Of a stretch of 64,000 nucleotides of DNA, positions 33,918-45,105 are shown one piece after another (within the stretch, counting starts at the first letter, position 1; each line of letters begins with the position of its first letter). This stretch comes from Notospermus geniculatus (Eukaryota; Nemertea; Pilidiophora; Heteronemertea; Lineidae). The DNA is taken from the NCBI GenBank assembly GCA_002633025.1, contig NMRB01000840.1:193162-257161 (forward strand), written 5' to 3'. The position numbers and the translations under genes were made by a program. Under the pieces are notes generated by a model. The model had not been told where the DNA came from and made no database searches. It saw only the letters and a program-made list of their open reading frames with translations.

Positions 33918-34140
33918 AGGGTCGGATCCAGGGGGCATACCCCCCTACCCTATTTTTGGCAGAGCAATGATTTTTTTTCAGCAAGAAAAATTTAATCACA
34001 TAAAAATTCGAGTATTTTGCTCTCAGATGCCAGGAAAATGCATTTAAAAGAACTTGAATTGTCAAATTTTTCATGCTTTCGGTGTTCACCACCTCCGTCG
34101 AGCTTCGCCCCCCTTTCTGTCAACCCTGGATCCAACCCTG
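33918..34140. mobile_element. hAT-like element, CAGGGTCGGATCCAGGG ends, copy 1
   Basis: Starts CAGGGTCGGATCCAGGGGG and ends CAACCCTGGATCCAACCCTG, with TTGGAT duplications on both sides (33912-33917 and 34141-34146). Confidence 0.75.
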
Positions 34141-34256
34141 TTGGATTGTAGTAAACAAGCTATTGATTTTCTTGACATCTGACAAAGGGTGAAACACAAG
34201 TCACGTTGGATTTGCTAAAACAAGACACAACCACGTTCAGCATTACACCTTTGATC

Positions 34257-34388
34257 CTAGTATCGCTCATCCACCACATATAATGCCGAAAACCCGCAAT
34301 TTCTCTCATTCAATCTTTCAATAAAGTCTCTAGCACGATTAAGATACGTCAAACCAGCACCAAGCTCGCACATCAGTACGTACATAAA
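34257..34388 (-). pseudogene. Truncated terminal exon of the minus-strand gene
   Basis: Encodes only the last 43 codons (RARDFIERLNERNCGFSALY to the stop) of the exon complete at 43854-44221. It is cut off at the unit junction. Confidence 0.8.
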
Positions 34389-34459
34389 AATAAGTTGGTG
34401 AAATCATTCACTGATCAGAACCGCCTATCAAAATCACGTGGGTCCAAGGATAGTAAATA
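34389..34459 (+). pseudogene. MANEA 3' end fragment
   Basis: Repeats the final 23 codons and stop of MANEA (NKLVKSFTDQNRLSKSRGSK) without any upstream exon. It is the left border of the second block unit and is not a gene by itself. Confidence 0.9.
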
Positions 34460-35460
34460 AACTGTTGTTCACGATTGTCGAGGTTGCACCAATTCATAAT
34501 CGCAAATTCGGAATTGATTGCAGGTGTCTGAGTGTCTTTATAAATCATTGCCGTAAGTCACAAGGGGGCATTTCCCCGTTGTACCAACCCTTATATCCGC
34601 CGGTGCTCTACGGGTCAGCTTTTTGTTTAGTAATGAATACATGTATGTTCTTTTGAACTAAGTGTTTATCAACTGCTGTTACATGTACATGACATTTGAA
34701 AACTTTTTCTTTTCTAGGATAGTCGGTCATTTACATTCCTTTTTATTATGTGAATAGACATGTAGGTGAATCAGTTCAGCCTATTTACTAATGTTTTACT
34801 AAGTTATTCGAGCATTTTTTTGTCAGGATATAGTATTGTTCTTGTATTCAGAGCACATATCCAAGTTCATGATTATGTTTTGCATTTCATGTGGCTCTTG
34901 AATAAACAATGAGGGATTCACTCCCTGTAGAAATCATCGTACAAACAAACGAAGCCAAGGGTGCCCATTCTCCAGATAACATGATTCAGATTATTGTCCT
35001 CTGTTGTGATAAGTGAACAAATTGGTAAGATGAACAATTTCTGTACTTCATTTCTAGTGTATTGATAGGTACCGGTAGAAAAAAGTCATTGTCATGGGTT
35101 TCGTTAAGTCATTTTGCACAAATTTTGCAGATTTCCAGGGATTTAACAACCCTTGAACATCAATGTGACATCAGTGTTTCGATTGCCTTTTTCTGATTGC
35201 CATTATTGTGACCTGTTTTGTCATTATAAGACGTCCGTTATGTGCCATAACTCTGCCTGAGGTGCTATCGTGATTGCACTGGTGTATCAATTGGTTGTTT
35301 TGTTATTTGTGATGGGGGTGTTGTAACGATCATAATCCTGTAAGACATAATAAGAAACCTGTGTACATATGTTCATATAATATTGTGATACAAGTAATTT
35401 GTTGTCCAATATATTCCTAATTAAATTATAAGTCCTTTCATTTACCGGTATACTTTAATA

Positions 35461-35497
35461 TTGAAGCCTTGGAGGAATTTCTCCTCCAAGTTGAAGC
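35461..35497. repeat. 23-bp palindrome with 7-bp direct repeats, only in copy 2
   Basis: TTGAAGC flanks CTTGGAGGAATTTCTCCTCCAAG on both sides. The first copy has one TTGAAGC at 24542-24548 and nothing else. It looks like a tiny insertion or an excision remnant. Confidence 0.7.
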
Positions 35498-35585
35498 TAA
35501 ATACTATAAATCCTTACACTGTTGCAAAGAAATCTTGCATTTATCCAAAGTTTTGTCAGTTCAACTTTCATACCAAACATAACAC

Positions 35586-35759
35586 CACAGGGACTTGAGG
35601 CATGCATGGCAGGGGTGGTGGGTGTTTCCGAGGTCCATAATAACACTATATACATATTTCTGGGGTGTGTTACCCGGGGGTCAGGGCACTGTCCATGGGG
35701 GTGCTTTTGGACCTCAGAAACACCCACCACCCCTGCCATGCATGCCTCAAGCCCCTGTG
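35586..35759. mobile_element. hAT-like MITE, CACAGGGACTTGAGG ends, copy 2
   Basis: Block-copy counterpart of 24643-24813 with the same CATAACAC flanks, so the insertion predates the split of the two copies. Confidence 0.85.
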
Positions 35760-36212
35760 CATAACACTACATGAACTTAACACAACCAAAATTTTTAAAC
35801 CTTTGAAGCTGAAAATAAAGGGATCTACAGAATCTTGTATAATCAAATCATTGTGTGTATGGTAAATGATGAGAGTTCGTTATTGTGTTTGAACTGTCTG
35901 AAACCTGCCTTGGTTTTGTACTGCCCATGCAGAAATATTACAAACAAAATAAATCCTGATTATTTTGCATTTAAAATGTGTTTGTTCTCTGATTTCACAA
36001 TAAATTCTTTGTGCTTAGTGGATGATATCAGAAATTCTGTACCCGAGTCATTGTCGACAAACTTTGCACTATCGGAGAACAAGGGTGACACCTGGCAACA
36101 GAGGCAAGTACCGTACTAACATGTGGGCACTTGAGGGGAGTCAAGCATCAACATGATGGAGAATTTAATGATGCAGATTTTAGCATTCTCCCCATATTCT
36201 GCAGGTTCCCAT

Positions 36213-36503
36213 TACACTCCTCTCGCAGTGTTTTGTTTCGCTCTGTACCTACGCTTCACAAACCCCTGCTTCGAATGGCCGGGATTCTGCCGATTTACCA
36301 CCAGATGGCACCACTACTGTTCCCACTGCCACACTGGAGAAAGTGTTTTAGGATTTTGCTCAGTTGCAGCCTGATGGCGGGTGCTGATTGGTTGGACCGT
36401 AGTGGTGCCATCTGGTGGTAAATCGGCAGAATAGCGGCCATTTGAAGCAGTGGCTTGTGAAGCGTAGGTACGGAGCGAAACAAAACACTGCGAGAGGAGT
36501 GTA
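36213..36503. mobile_element. MITE, TACACTCCTCTCGCAGTG family, next to a gene start (copy 2)
   Basis: Block-copy counterpart of 25277-25565 with the same GTTCCCAT flanks, 111 bp before the ATG at 36615. Confidence 0.85.
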
Positions 36504-36614
36504 GTTCCCATCTGATAACACACTGAAAACTGTTTCAAGCGCAACGTTGTCATTTGCAGGTTTTTGTTGATTTGGCGCCCCATAGCCCACGCATTTGTTT
36601 TGACAACAGCCAAG

Positions 36615-39600
36615 ATGGCGGACGATCGGGGAGAAGTGGACGAAAAGGAGATTTCTCAGGTGAAATCAACGCCATCAAAGGGGAACAAGAATACTCACAG
36701 TGTGTCGGGTGATAAGGTTAGTATACATAGAATTCATTTCATGATATTTTATTTGAAATTGATGCGTATTTCTTTAGACAGGGAACATTTTCTTTCCCCG
36801 ATCATGTACATTGTATACCACTATATGCATATGGGGCGCCATTTAGGACAGAATTGATATATGAGTTGGGAGTTCTTTGACAGCTCGGAGTCGTAGGCAG
36901 GTTGTCTGGTCGGGGAAACATCACATGCCTTAGGCTACTCTTCGTTGGATTGGAGAGATAGGCCTATCATTGGGCGGGCCCGTATGGGGCAGTTATCAAG
37001 ATTCACCCACCCCCACTACGAATCTGCATGTTTTCTTTTCCAGACCACAAAAGATGATTCCGTCCTTTCTTCACTCAACTTGAAGTACAACATCCGATCC
37101 CAATCATCCCTCAGCAGTGTGCTCAAGGATTATGGTCTTCCTGAGGAGAAGAAGAAACGCAAAAAGGTAATTGCCCGATTTACTCTAAGGCACCAATCAG
37201 TGCCAGTATGCCTCTCTTAGTCTCTTAGGCCCTCTACCAGTCCCTGCCGTCTACGGTACTGGTCACTGCTATGAGCAGGATGCCTCCAGTTTTTTCGGAT
37301 GGGACTGGAGGACAACCCTCCTTACCTCTGCACAGTGGCCATTTTGTTGACTTCTGGCAGTGTTTCCGCCAGAGGGGGGGATGGGGGGATGAATCCCCTC
37401 CTCAAAAATTTCAAGGAGGGGATATCCCCCCCCCCCCCCCAAGTTTGCAGACTAACCTTTTTCAAATATGACTATTTTCACTTCAGTAGTGTTTTTCTTT
37501 AATTTGTCATATTTCAAATGCAATTTTCATGCAGAAGGAAGACTAATTTTGCATTTTGGAGTGTAAAAAATGACTCTGGAGGCCATTTTTAACCAAAAAA
37601 CCCCCAAAAAAATTTTGAAAAAAAATTTTGAAAAAAAATTTGGAAATTTTTTTTCTCCCCCCCTCCTACAATCCTGGCGGAAACCCTGTCTGGCCTGCCA
37701 TGATATCTGCATTGAAAGTTTTCTTAATATTAATATGGTCAGTAATGAATTTTCTTCTCCATTGTTAGAAAACTGACCCTGAGTCAAAAACACGGAGGAG
37801 GCATGTGGAGGATTTTGTTGAAGATGAAAGAGAGAAGGAAAGACGGCTTCTAAGGGAGAAGGTAGGCCAGCGGATGAATTGTGGGCTTTTACATCAGTTC
37901 TGCACAAGTAGGCCACAGCCAACCCCTGTCTGCTACATTTCCAAAATTACATGGTTGATTGGCAAGTTCAGTTGTCCCGTCATACAAATTTCCTATTTAA
38001 GAATTGACTCAAACCCAAGAGCTTTATTCCAGAAATGCGAGCAGGTTATGCTAGACCTGGATGCGTTGAAAAACCACTACTATACTCAATACATGGAAAT
38101 GCTGAAACAGAGAGTGAAGAAACAACATATAGATATCAAACAAAGGTCAAATGACTTTGCAAGACAGGTGAAGGAACAGAAGGAAGCTGCGAGTCAACGC
38201 GTCAAGAAACGCTTGACAAAACACACTTTGACGACGGATAATTCATTCTTGAAGGACATTCAGAAGACACACATTCATGAGGTAAGTTAGGCATATATGC
38301 GAGCCGCTCTGGCAAAACCAGACGCTTGTCGCTCAGAAGTTGAGCCTAAACAAAATAAGATGACACCAGCAGAGAATGGAAGAAATAGATTCTGTCAGAT
38401 TTCATAATAGGCAGAGACAATATTGAAACTGACAAACCTTTGGTTTCAACCTGCCAAGGTAAGAGCGACAAGCGTCTGGTTTTACCAGGGCGGCTCAGAT
38501 ATCATCTTGAAACATCCAGGCCTACATGTACTCAATGCTCCTTGTCACTGATAGTGCAAATGACCAGAATTTCTCAGGTTGGGTGTATGCTGGCTTTAAC
38601 TCTGTGAATTTTGTTTATACATTTAACAGAATTTTAGGTTTGTGACCTTGCTCTGCAGTACTGAGGCTCATTAGGTCATTTCTTTTTTCAGATTCTAGCG
38701 AGAGAAAGGAAGCTGAGAAAGGAAGGAAAGTTCAAGACCTTAACAGACTCTGAGCTCTTCTGGGCAAAGGAACTGAACATTCCGACAAGTTTGACAGAAA
38801 TCTCACAGAAAAGAGGATTGCCAGAGAACCTTTTGGCCAGTAAGTTGATTAAACATCCTGTCTAGTTGTTGAACAGCAATAGCATCTTTGAGAGGGTGTG
38901 TCACTGTGAGCACATTTTGAGAAAGTGATGAACTCTGCAGTGAGATGTCACCACTGATCATGAACCCCCCNTCAGGTGGAGATGCCCAAGTTACACTGCT
39001 TCACAATGAGCCTGGCCAAGCCACCGCCAGATCCAGTCGAGGTAATTGTTTATCATTCAACCTCCCTTGGTTACCTTCAGCTGAGGCATCTGTAAACATA
39101 ATAGGCCTACCGGTACGAAATGTTTTTCGTGTAGATTTTGGCCACAAGTCCCCCCCCCCCAGAGAGCCCCATACCCTAGCTGAAACGCTGACTACACCCC
39201 TGGCCTTGGAAGGTTTGTTGATATGGTTCTTGGGCCTGTTTGATAAGTTTGTACTAAGTTGAATGTTCTCTTTCTAGGAGCAGAGGAAAGTCGACTTAGC
39301 CATCAGGGAAAGAGAGAGAAAACTGTTTCTTTACAAACTGCAGAAGATGTATCAATTAGCGATGGCTAATACGGCTTCTGCAAATAGGTGAGTGAATGAT
39401 ACTGCTCCATTTGTTAGGCCCTTCTCCACCTGATAGGGCCTTGTCTCTAATGCCCATCAACTAGCTCTTATGCAGTTCAAGTGAAGGTGAATGGTGATAA
39501 GATTAGTTAAATGAACTGGAACGCCTCGCTGGCTTACCATCAGTGCTGCCATCTACACTGGGCTTCGTAGGAGTCAGTAAGGCCCCTATTACATAGACGT

Positions 39601-41489
39601 AAACGGTATATGAAAATGCCGGTTAACAAAGGCTTCAAATGGATTCACGACTGTGAAGCCATTGTTAACGGGCGTTTTCGTATACCGTATACTTCTGTGT
39701 AATAGGGGCCTTAGACTTGCATCTGACATACTACCCCAGAAGATTTTGGGTGCTAAAAACCTGCAGTCTGAAGTGTTGTCCTCTGATTTCCTTTTGACAT
39801 TGCAGCCTTCTCGAAGTCCAGGCAAGTCCATGATGGTCTGTTAACTCAAAAGGTTTTCTGGTCCATCCATTTTAAATAACTTGGCAGATTTTCTTTTCTT
39901 TGCAGGATTCTAGATAAGCATGACCCTGATGACCTCTTCCTCCTGATGGACGGTCCTAACGTCAGTGACAAGGTCAGTGCCCTTTTTCTAAGACTTCTCC
40001 CTGAATGTTTATGCTAAGTTCTCTGTCAGACCAGTCGTCACATGGGAAGAATAAGGTCGCAAGTGACATTTTCCGTGAAGTCAATATTTTTTTACATTGA
40101 AAATCCACAAGTGGACAACCTGCAGTCAGGCCTTTATTTTCTCAGAACTTTGAAATGTCACTTGCGACCTTATTATATTCTTCCCATGTGACATATTGGA
40201 CAATAAACCACATTGCTTCATGATTTTGTCATTTTAGACCAGTCACTACGCACTGAAACCTTCCGCCATTCAACACGAGGGAGATGGTGACGCCGGCTTC
40301 TTCCTAACAAATCAAACATGGCCGCCTGGCAAGTACAGGATTGGTACAATCCCAGAGGAGCAGGAGTCCGAGGTGGAGACCAGACAGTCTTTTGTGACGC
40401 ATCAGACGGGGACAGGGGAGATTGTGGAACGAACGGGTAGCTGTGTTTCTGAACCATCCAGTAGGAAGGGGCAGATTGGCATGGAGGACTCTGAAAGGTG
40501 AGGGTTGTTTTTCATCTGAATACTGAGTTCGAACTTAGCTCATGATTGGCTCTTTAGACAATACTGAGGAATTTTGTGTGTACCATAATGTAGGAGGAAA
40601 CCTACTCTGTCAAAGAGTGACATCTCTCGATCACAGAATACCAGTTCCAACTGTGATCTTGGACTCCCTGACTCCAAGGTTGTTGAACCAATGATCGAGA
40701 AGTTTGAACCCCCAATGCAATACCGGTACAAGCAATCCAGGTGTTACTGACGGTCTTGTTAGGTTAAGTTCACATTGTATGTGCTGCAATGGTGTACTGC
40801 TGCTACTTGTGATATCATGGTTTGGATCATAACTGAACAACTCAATTGAAATAATAACCAAATGTTTTTTCCTTCAGGTCAAAAACAATGCCAGAAATTA
40901 CAAGAGAAAAGTCGATACCGCTCAGTATGAATGAACTTGTTGCTCAATGTCCTGATGAGGGGAAGATCTTGGTAAGTTAGGCGAGTTTTCTTACTCAAGT
41001 TGGCTTTTCATGGGCAACTCAGCCAAAGAAAACTATGGGCAGTAGTTTCTGGCACTGGTGGTGAAGGTGTTAGCAGTGAGGAAACCAACAACAGCGAATT
41101 GCTCATTGAGAGCCAACTCACAGGAGAAAACTGTCATGTTGAGGAGCCTTAAATTTTAAATTTAAAAAAAATTTAACCTCCAATACTGGAGAATAAAAGA
41201 TACATATTTACACGGACACATTGAACTGACTAAACAATGTACAGACATGAGAATGACAATAAAACATTTGAGGAGCCATTCAAACCGATCGACAGCCAAG
41301 TTCGGTTTGAAAGTTGACCCGATTTAAACCATGCTAGAAAAGTCAGGATGGTGTATCTAAACTGAAATTTGTGATTTGTCTCTTTCAAAGTTGCCTTATT
41401 TCAACATTTCTTTTCAGGAATCCAAGGGTTTGAGCTCTTTCTGGATCAATTATATGAAGGCGGGGAAGCCCGTGACTGTGAACACCTGA
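36615..41489 (+). CDS. Unrecognised coiled-coil gene, block copy 2 (incomplete)
   Basis: Exons 36615-36716, 37044-37166, 37769-37861, 38033-38281, 38692-38839, 38976-39041, 39278-39387, 39906-39972, 40238-40497, 40878-40971 and 41418-41489 match copy 1 with rare replacements (such as ETRQ context Glu-Ala to Glu-Val, and Val to Met before EDSER). Exon 5 shares the first 16 codons (to EGKFKT) and then diverges completely into LTDSELFWAKELNIPTSLTE, ending at a good GTAAGT donor in phase 1. Copy 1 exon 5 ends in phase 0. Exon 6 is missing and an N at 38971 immediately precedes exon 7, so sequence between exons 5 and 7 is absent. As assembled this copy is not in frame. Confidence 0.75.
37358..37688. 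mobile_element. CAGGGTTTCCGCCAG-type element, only in block copy 2
   Basis: 331 bp starting CAGTGTTTCCGCCAGAGGGG and ending CCTGGCGGAAACCCTG, flanked by TCTGG on both sides. Copy 1 has a single uninterrupted site near 26457. The interior has long C and A runs that may be imperfectly assembled. Confidence 0.8.
39578..39713. mobile_element. Same MITE family, block copy 2
   Basis: Counterpart of 29791-29926 in the second block, with a few substitutions. Confidence 0.8.
40037..40192. mobile_element. MITE only in block copy 2, GTCACATGGGAAGAATA ends
   Basis: GTCACATGGGAAGAATAAGG and CTTCCCATGTGAC are inverted over about 38 bp. Copy 1 lacks it near 30246, apart from a few bases at the edge. Confidence 0.75.
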
Positions 41490-43470
41490 TGTGCCAACTT
41501 CACTCAGTCGTCAGACTAGTATTTTGTCTTGTTGCCTGATCGTCTGCTTCTGTTCATACTGCCATCTGTTGGACTCGTTTCTGTTCAATGTTACCGAGTT
41601 GAGTGTACGTCGTTTCTTCTTCATTGTAGCTTTCCCGGGCAAACTGAATTGTACAGCATAGCCAAGATGTAATGTACACCTGTCAGGCCATGTCTACAGT
41701 TAACAAATGCTTGGGGTTTCAACTGTTCAACTTGACCAACTTTCTGTCTGTGATATTAGTTTTGATTTGGCTGTAAATGAATGCACACAGTCATGTCCTG
41801 ATTCATGTTCTAAGTGTACCGGTACATGTACATATCAATACAAATTACCGGTACTTAGATCTGCTGAAGGTGATACGTTGACTGCTTTAGGAGACATGTC
41901 TCTGTTTTCACCTTATTTTCAAAATCCGTCCTTGTTTGATAAAAGAAATGTCTTGTTAATAAATGAAATGAAAATATCAGCTTTATTTTCCTTACTTCAT
42001 GGGACCATCTTGGAACCAGAGCATAAGCCACTGAAAAGAATCCTTGCTAATAAAGGCAAGAAATCAAGGATTATAAAGGATAATACTGATTTATTTGGTA
42101 AGGGAGTATTAACGTGTTCATATAACAATCATCAGCAATATTTCCATCATATCATTGCCAGCATGTCCTAATTTGGCTCTTCAGCGTGGGTTATGCCACA
42201 GAGACATACAGTAGGTACTGAAACTTGACTTCAACAATTTTGATCATGTTAGCAATTTGAACACCAGCGTATGATGTACCTACCAGTAATCAATTTTGAA
42301 GCGCGAGAGCTCTGCTAATTGAAAACTATGACAACGACATTGACATAACTGGCAGTTGTCCGTGCTGACCCTGACACACAGCATCCGGCAAGTGAGGTAA
42401 TCAGAAGTTCACAATGCTCACTCCCTCCGTCACTGCATACAAACAGTTTCTGTGCGGTGACGACGGGGCCGAGTGTGCAGAACCTTCGATATTCTCAGGA
42501 TGGGCACACAGGTTCCATCATCATCCTCTCACCATTTCCCTTCCTACCAAAATTGTACTGCACTTAGCACAGTAACACATAACAACAAATTGCACATGTA
42601 TCATAAAACATTTACTAGTATTTATGTATTGCAATCATTAACAAATTTGCTCGAAATATACAAATAAGGCTCCACTTTACACAGATCACAGTAACACGAA
42701 GCACCTTCTCTATTGCTATCCTTTGGGTTATAAACAGCAAACAGGCCAAACCAGGATTAACCCTTTCTGGCTCTCCCACCGTGATTATGTTGCCCACAAA
42801 CATCGGACTAGACTCTCCGAAGACCTTAAAAATAACCTGCATGGCCTACGGAGATATATATTTTCTCACCGTATTCATGATGATCTATGTTATTTCTGTA
42901 CAATATTTTAAGAAGACCCGTTTTCAACTTCATGCATGTCTGTACCTCCTACGGATTTCAGGTTACATATTCCACCAACCTGCTCACCCATGCACAAAAG
43001 TTTAAAAACAGTCCACCGACGAGGCGTAGACATTCACAAACAGTCACTGTCACTCCCACTTGGAGAAGCACAACCCCTGCCCCCATCATCCCCACCCCCG
43101 CCAATGTGAACACCAGCAGACTGCTGATGACAAATGGCTGGTCATCAGTGGCTAGAAAACCACAGGTGGCCTCTCCTGTGTTTCAATTATACGACGACGA
43201 ATGGATCGCACCGCTAATGGACCAACCCTGATGTCGACCACAGTAACATCCGTCATCGTTCTGCCATATGATGAGTAGGTGCACATTAATAGCAGAATGG
43301 TTCACGATAACACGTTTCTTCTGTCCTAAAGACCAGCCCACCCAATCCCCACACTGTAACAATAACATTGTTCTGCCATAATTTAGGCACACACCAATAA
43401 TGGCAAATTATTTGCGATGTCATTTGGTCAGCCTTAAAAACCACCCCATCCCCAGGACTGAAGATTGGAT

Positions 43471-43731
43471 CAGGGTCGGATCCAGGGGGCATACCTCCCT
43501 ACCCTATTTTTGCCAGAGCAATGATTTTTTTTCAGCAAGAAAAATTTAATCACATAAAAATTCGAGTATTTTGCTCTCAGATGCCGCAGGAAAATGCATT
43601 TAAAAGAACATAAATTGTCAAATTTTTCTAGGGGATGACCCCCAGACCCCCATTTGGGCTTCGCGCTTTCGGTGCTCACCACCTCCGTCGAGCTTCGCCC
43701 CCCCTTTCTGTCAACCCTGGATCCAACCCTA
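43471..43731. mobile_element. hAT-like element, CAGGGTCGGATCCAGGG ends, copy 2
   Basis: Counterpart of 33918-34140, about 38 bp longer inside, with the same TTGGAT flanks; the last base is A instead of G. Confidence 0.75.
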
Positions 43732-43853
43732 TTGGATTGTAGTAAACAACCTATTGATTTTCTTGACATCTGAAAAAGGGTGAAACACAAGTCACGTTGG
43801 ATTTGCTAAAACAAGACACAACCACGTTCAGCATTACCGGTACACCTTTGGTC

Positions 43854-44221
43854 CTAGTATCGCTCATCCACCACATATAATGCCGAAAACCCACAATTTC
43901 TCTCATTCAATCTTTCAATAAAGTCTCTAGCACGATTAAGATACGTCAAACCAGCACCAAGCTCGCACATCAGTACGTACATAAATGTCCCATGTTGAAC
44001 GATACGTTTATGTAACGTGATACGTCGCAGGAGTAAATCCTCCGAAAGGTGGGCTTGTATGTAATCAGCCCCGCTCCACGTCGCCCACATCTTGTCCAAA
44101 CGCTCAGGATCACCTTCTGCTTTGAATGCTGTCATTATGAAAGCTGTGGTGAGATTGGATGGTTGTTTTGGTAACGGAGTTACGTCTGGTGCACCGAGAG
44201 TTCTTGTTTCAATGAAGCCAG
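43854..44221 (-). CDS. Terminal exon of an unrecognised gene
   Basis: Acceptor TTTCCCATCTGCAG, then 122 codons to TAG. It is entered in phase 1 and reads GFIETRTLGAPDVTPLPKQP, later DKMWATWSGADYIQAHLSED, then VLMCELGAGLTYLNRARDFI and ends SALYVVDERY. Composition and length are coding-like, and the part repeated at 34257-34388 keeps the frame. I do not recognise the family. Confidence 0.65.
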
Positions 44222-44395
44222 CTGCAGATGGGAAAGAAATCAAGATGATTGGACGGAGATTTTTTGTACATCTGCACATCAAATAACTCTCTTCTTAAAC
44301 AAGATGAACTCGCCTGGTGCAAGTTGGAAATATCAGCACCTGTGATATTTACAGCACATCGTCAGATAACCTTGACCTTACCACTGAATACTGAC

Positions 44396-44518
44396 CTTGA
44401 TGGTGAATTTGTTCATTGCCGTGACCTTCATGAATGACCTTGATCCAACTGGGGTCATGTTGAAATGACCCCTGTTTTGTCGTATCGAAGACGGCATAGT
44501 TTATGTATGGAAAGCGAG
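44396..44518 (-). CDS. Possible penultimate exon of the same gene
   Basis: Acceptor TTGTTTTTCAG, donor GTCAGT, phase 1 out, which fits the exon at 43854-44221. Reads RFPYINYAVFDTTKQGSFQH and then WIKVIHEGHGNEQIHHQ. The repeated AGGTCA-like bases in it lower confidence. An alternative donor (GTAAGG at 44381) would not keep phase. Confidence 0.4.
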
Positions 44519-45028
44519 CTGAAAAACAAGGAGACCATATAAATACAGAGGCTACTGGTGACATTCTTGCCAAAAGTACTTTTGAAGGTCAAATATTAGA
44601 GCCACTGAGACATCGCTAATGCAACGGGAAGCAATCAATAAGAGAGATCATGCTCAGTTGACTTTGATCATGGCCTATACCCCAGCGGTCCACAACTGTT
44701 GCTTCCACCCCACAAATCATTAACAGGCCAATGAGTTCTCATCTCCCCGAGGTGTCGGAGATTATCTCTAGACCACTGAGCCGCCACCATGATGTATTGT
44801 GCGATAACTTAATCATAGAGCTAATAACACGTGTGAAGAAGCCGTACTGGTTGGAGGATTCTGTGACGTTCCGCAGGGTCAGTGGGGATAATATTAACAC
44901 TGAATTAAATCATGCAGTAGTTGGCTGTGACAGTGACCTTGGTCTGGTGTGAAATGTGATCGTCGACAGAGAGGAGCCAGAACGGTCGAATCAATAGCAA
45001 ATCCAACAATACCCTGAAGTTTGGGCTG

Positions 45029-45105
45029 CCGGATTGGTGCAGTGGAAACACCAGTGCCTGTCACCTCCGAGGTACAGGGTTCAATCTCCAGTCGGAACAA
45101 ACCCT
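45029..45105 (+). mobile_element. tRNA-like SINE head
   Basis: CCGGATTGGTGCAGTGGAAA resembles an A-box region and GGGTTCAATCTCC a B box. The same head appears, diverged, at 46495, 55935, 56760 and 58690. Confidence 0.6.

Larger units (their letters stand above)
31925..34256. other. 3' flank of the unrecognised gene, with weak reading frames
   Basis: Contains a 166-codon frame (32105-32605, cysteine-rich start, no family) and a short Ig-like frame near 33160-33300 followed by a 114-codon frame ending at 33677. All recur in the second block at 41707-43231. AATAAA lies near 32387. A hAT-like element is at 33918-34140. I cannot decide whether any of these frames is translated. Confidence 0.4.
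23262..34388. repeat. Large direct repeat, unit 1 (11.1 kb)
   Basis: Runs from the last 24 codons of MANEA exon 3 to inside the terminal exon of a minus-strand gene, and repeats as 34389-43985. Colinear at a few per cent divergence except for transposon insertions and the segment 28053-29188. There is no N at the junction. Confidence 0.9.
34389..43985. repeat. Large direct repeat, unit 2 (9.6 kb)
   Basis: Second unit of the block starting at 23262. It is shorter mainly because it lacks the elements at 23611 and 27160 and replaces 28053-29188 with about 230 other bases ending in an N (38971). Confidence 0.9.

Noticed and set aside
44700-44880. Exon on the minus strand reading ESSNQYGFFTRVISS
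   Set aside because: The downstream part resembles a tRNA-like SINE (GGCTCAGTGGTCTAGAG) and no donor keeps phase with neighbouring exon candidates.
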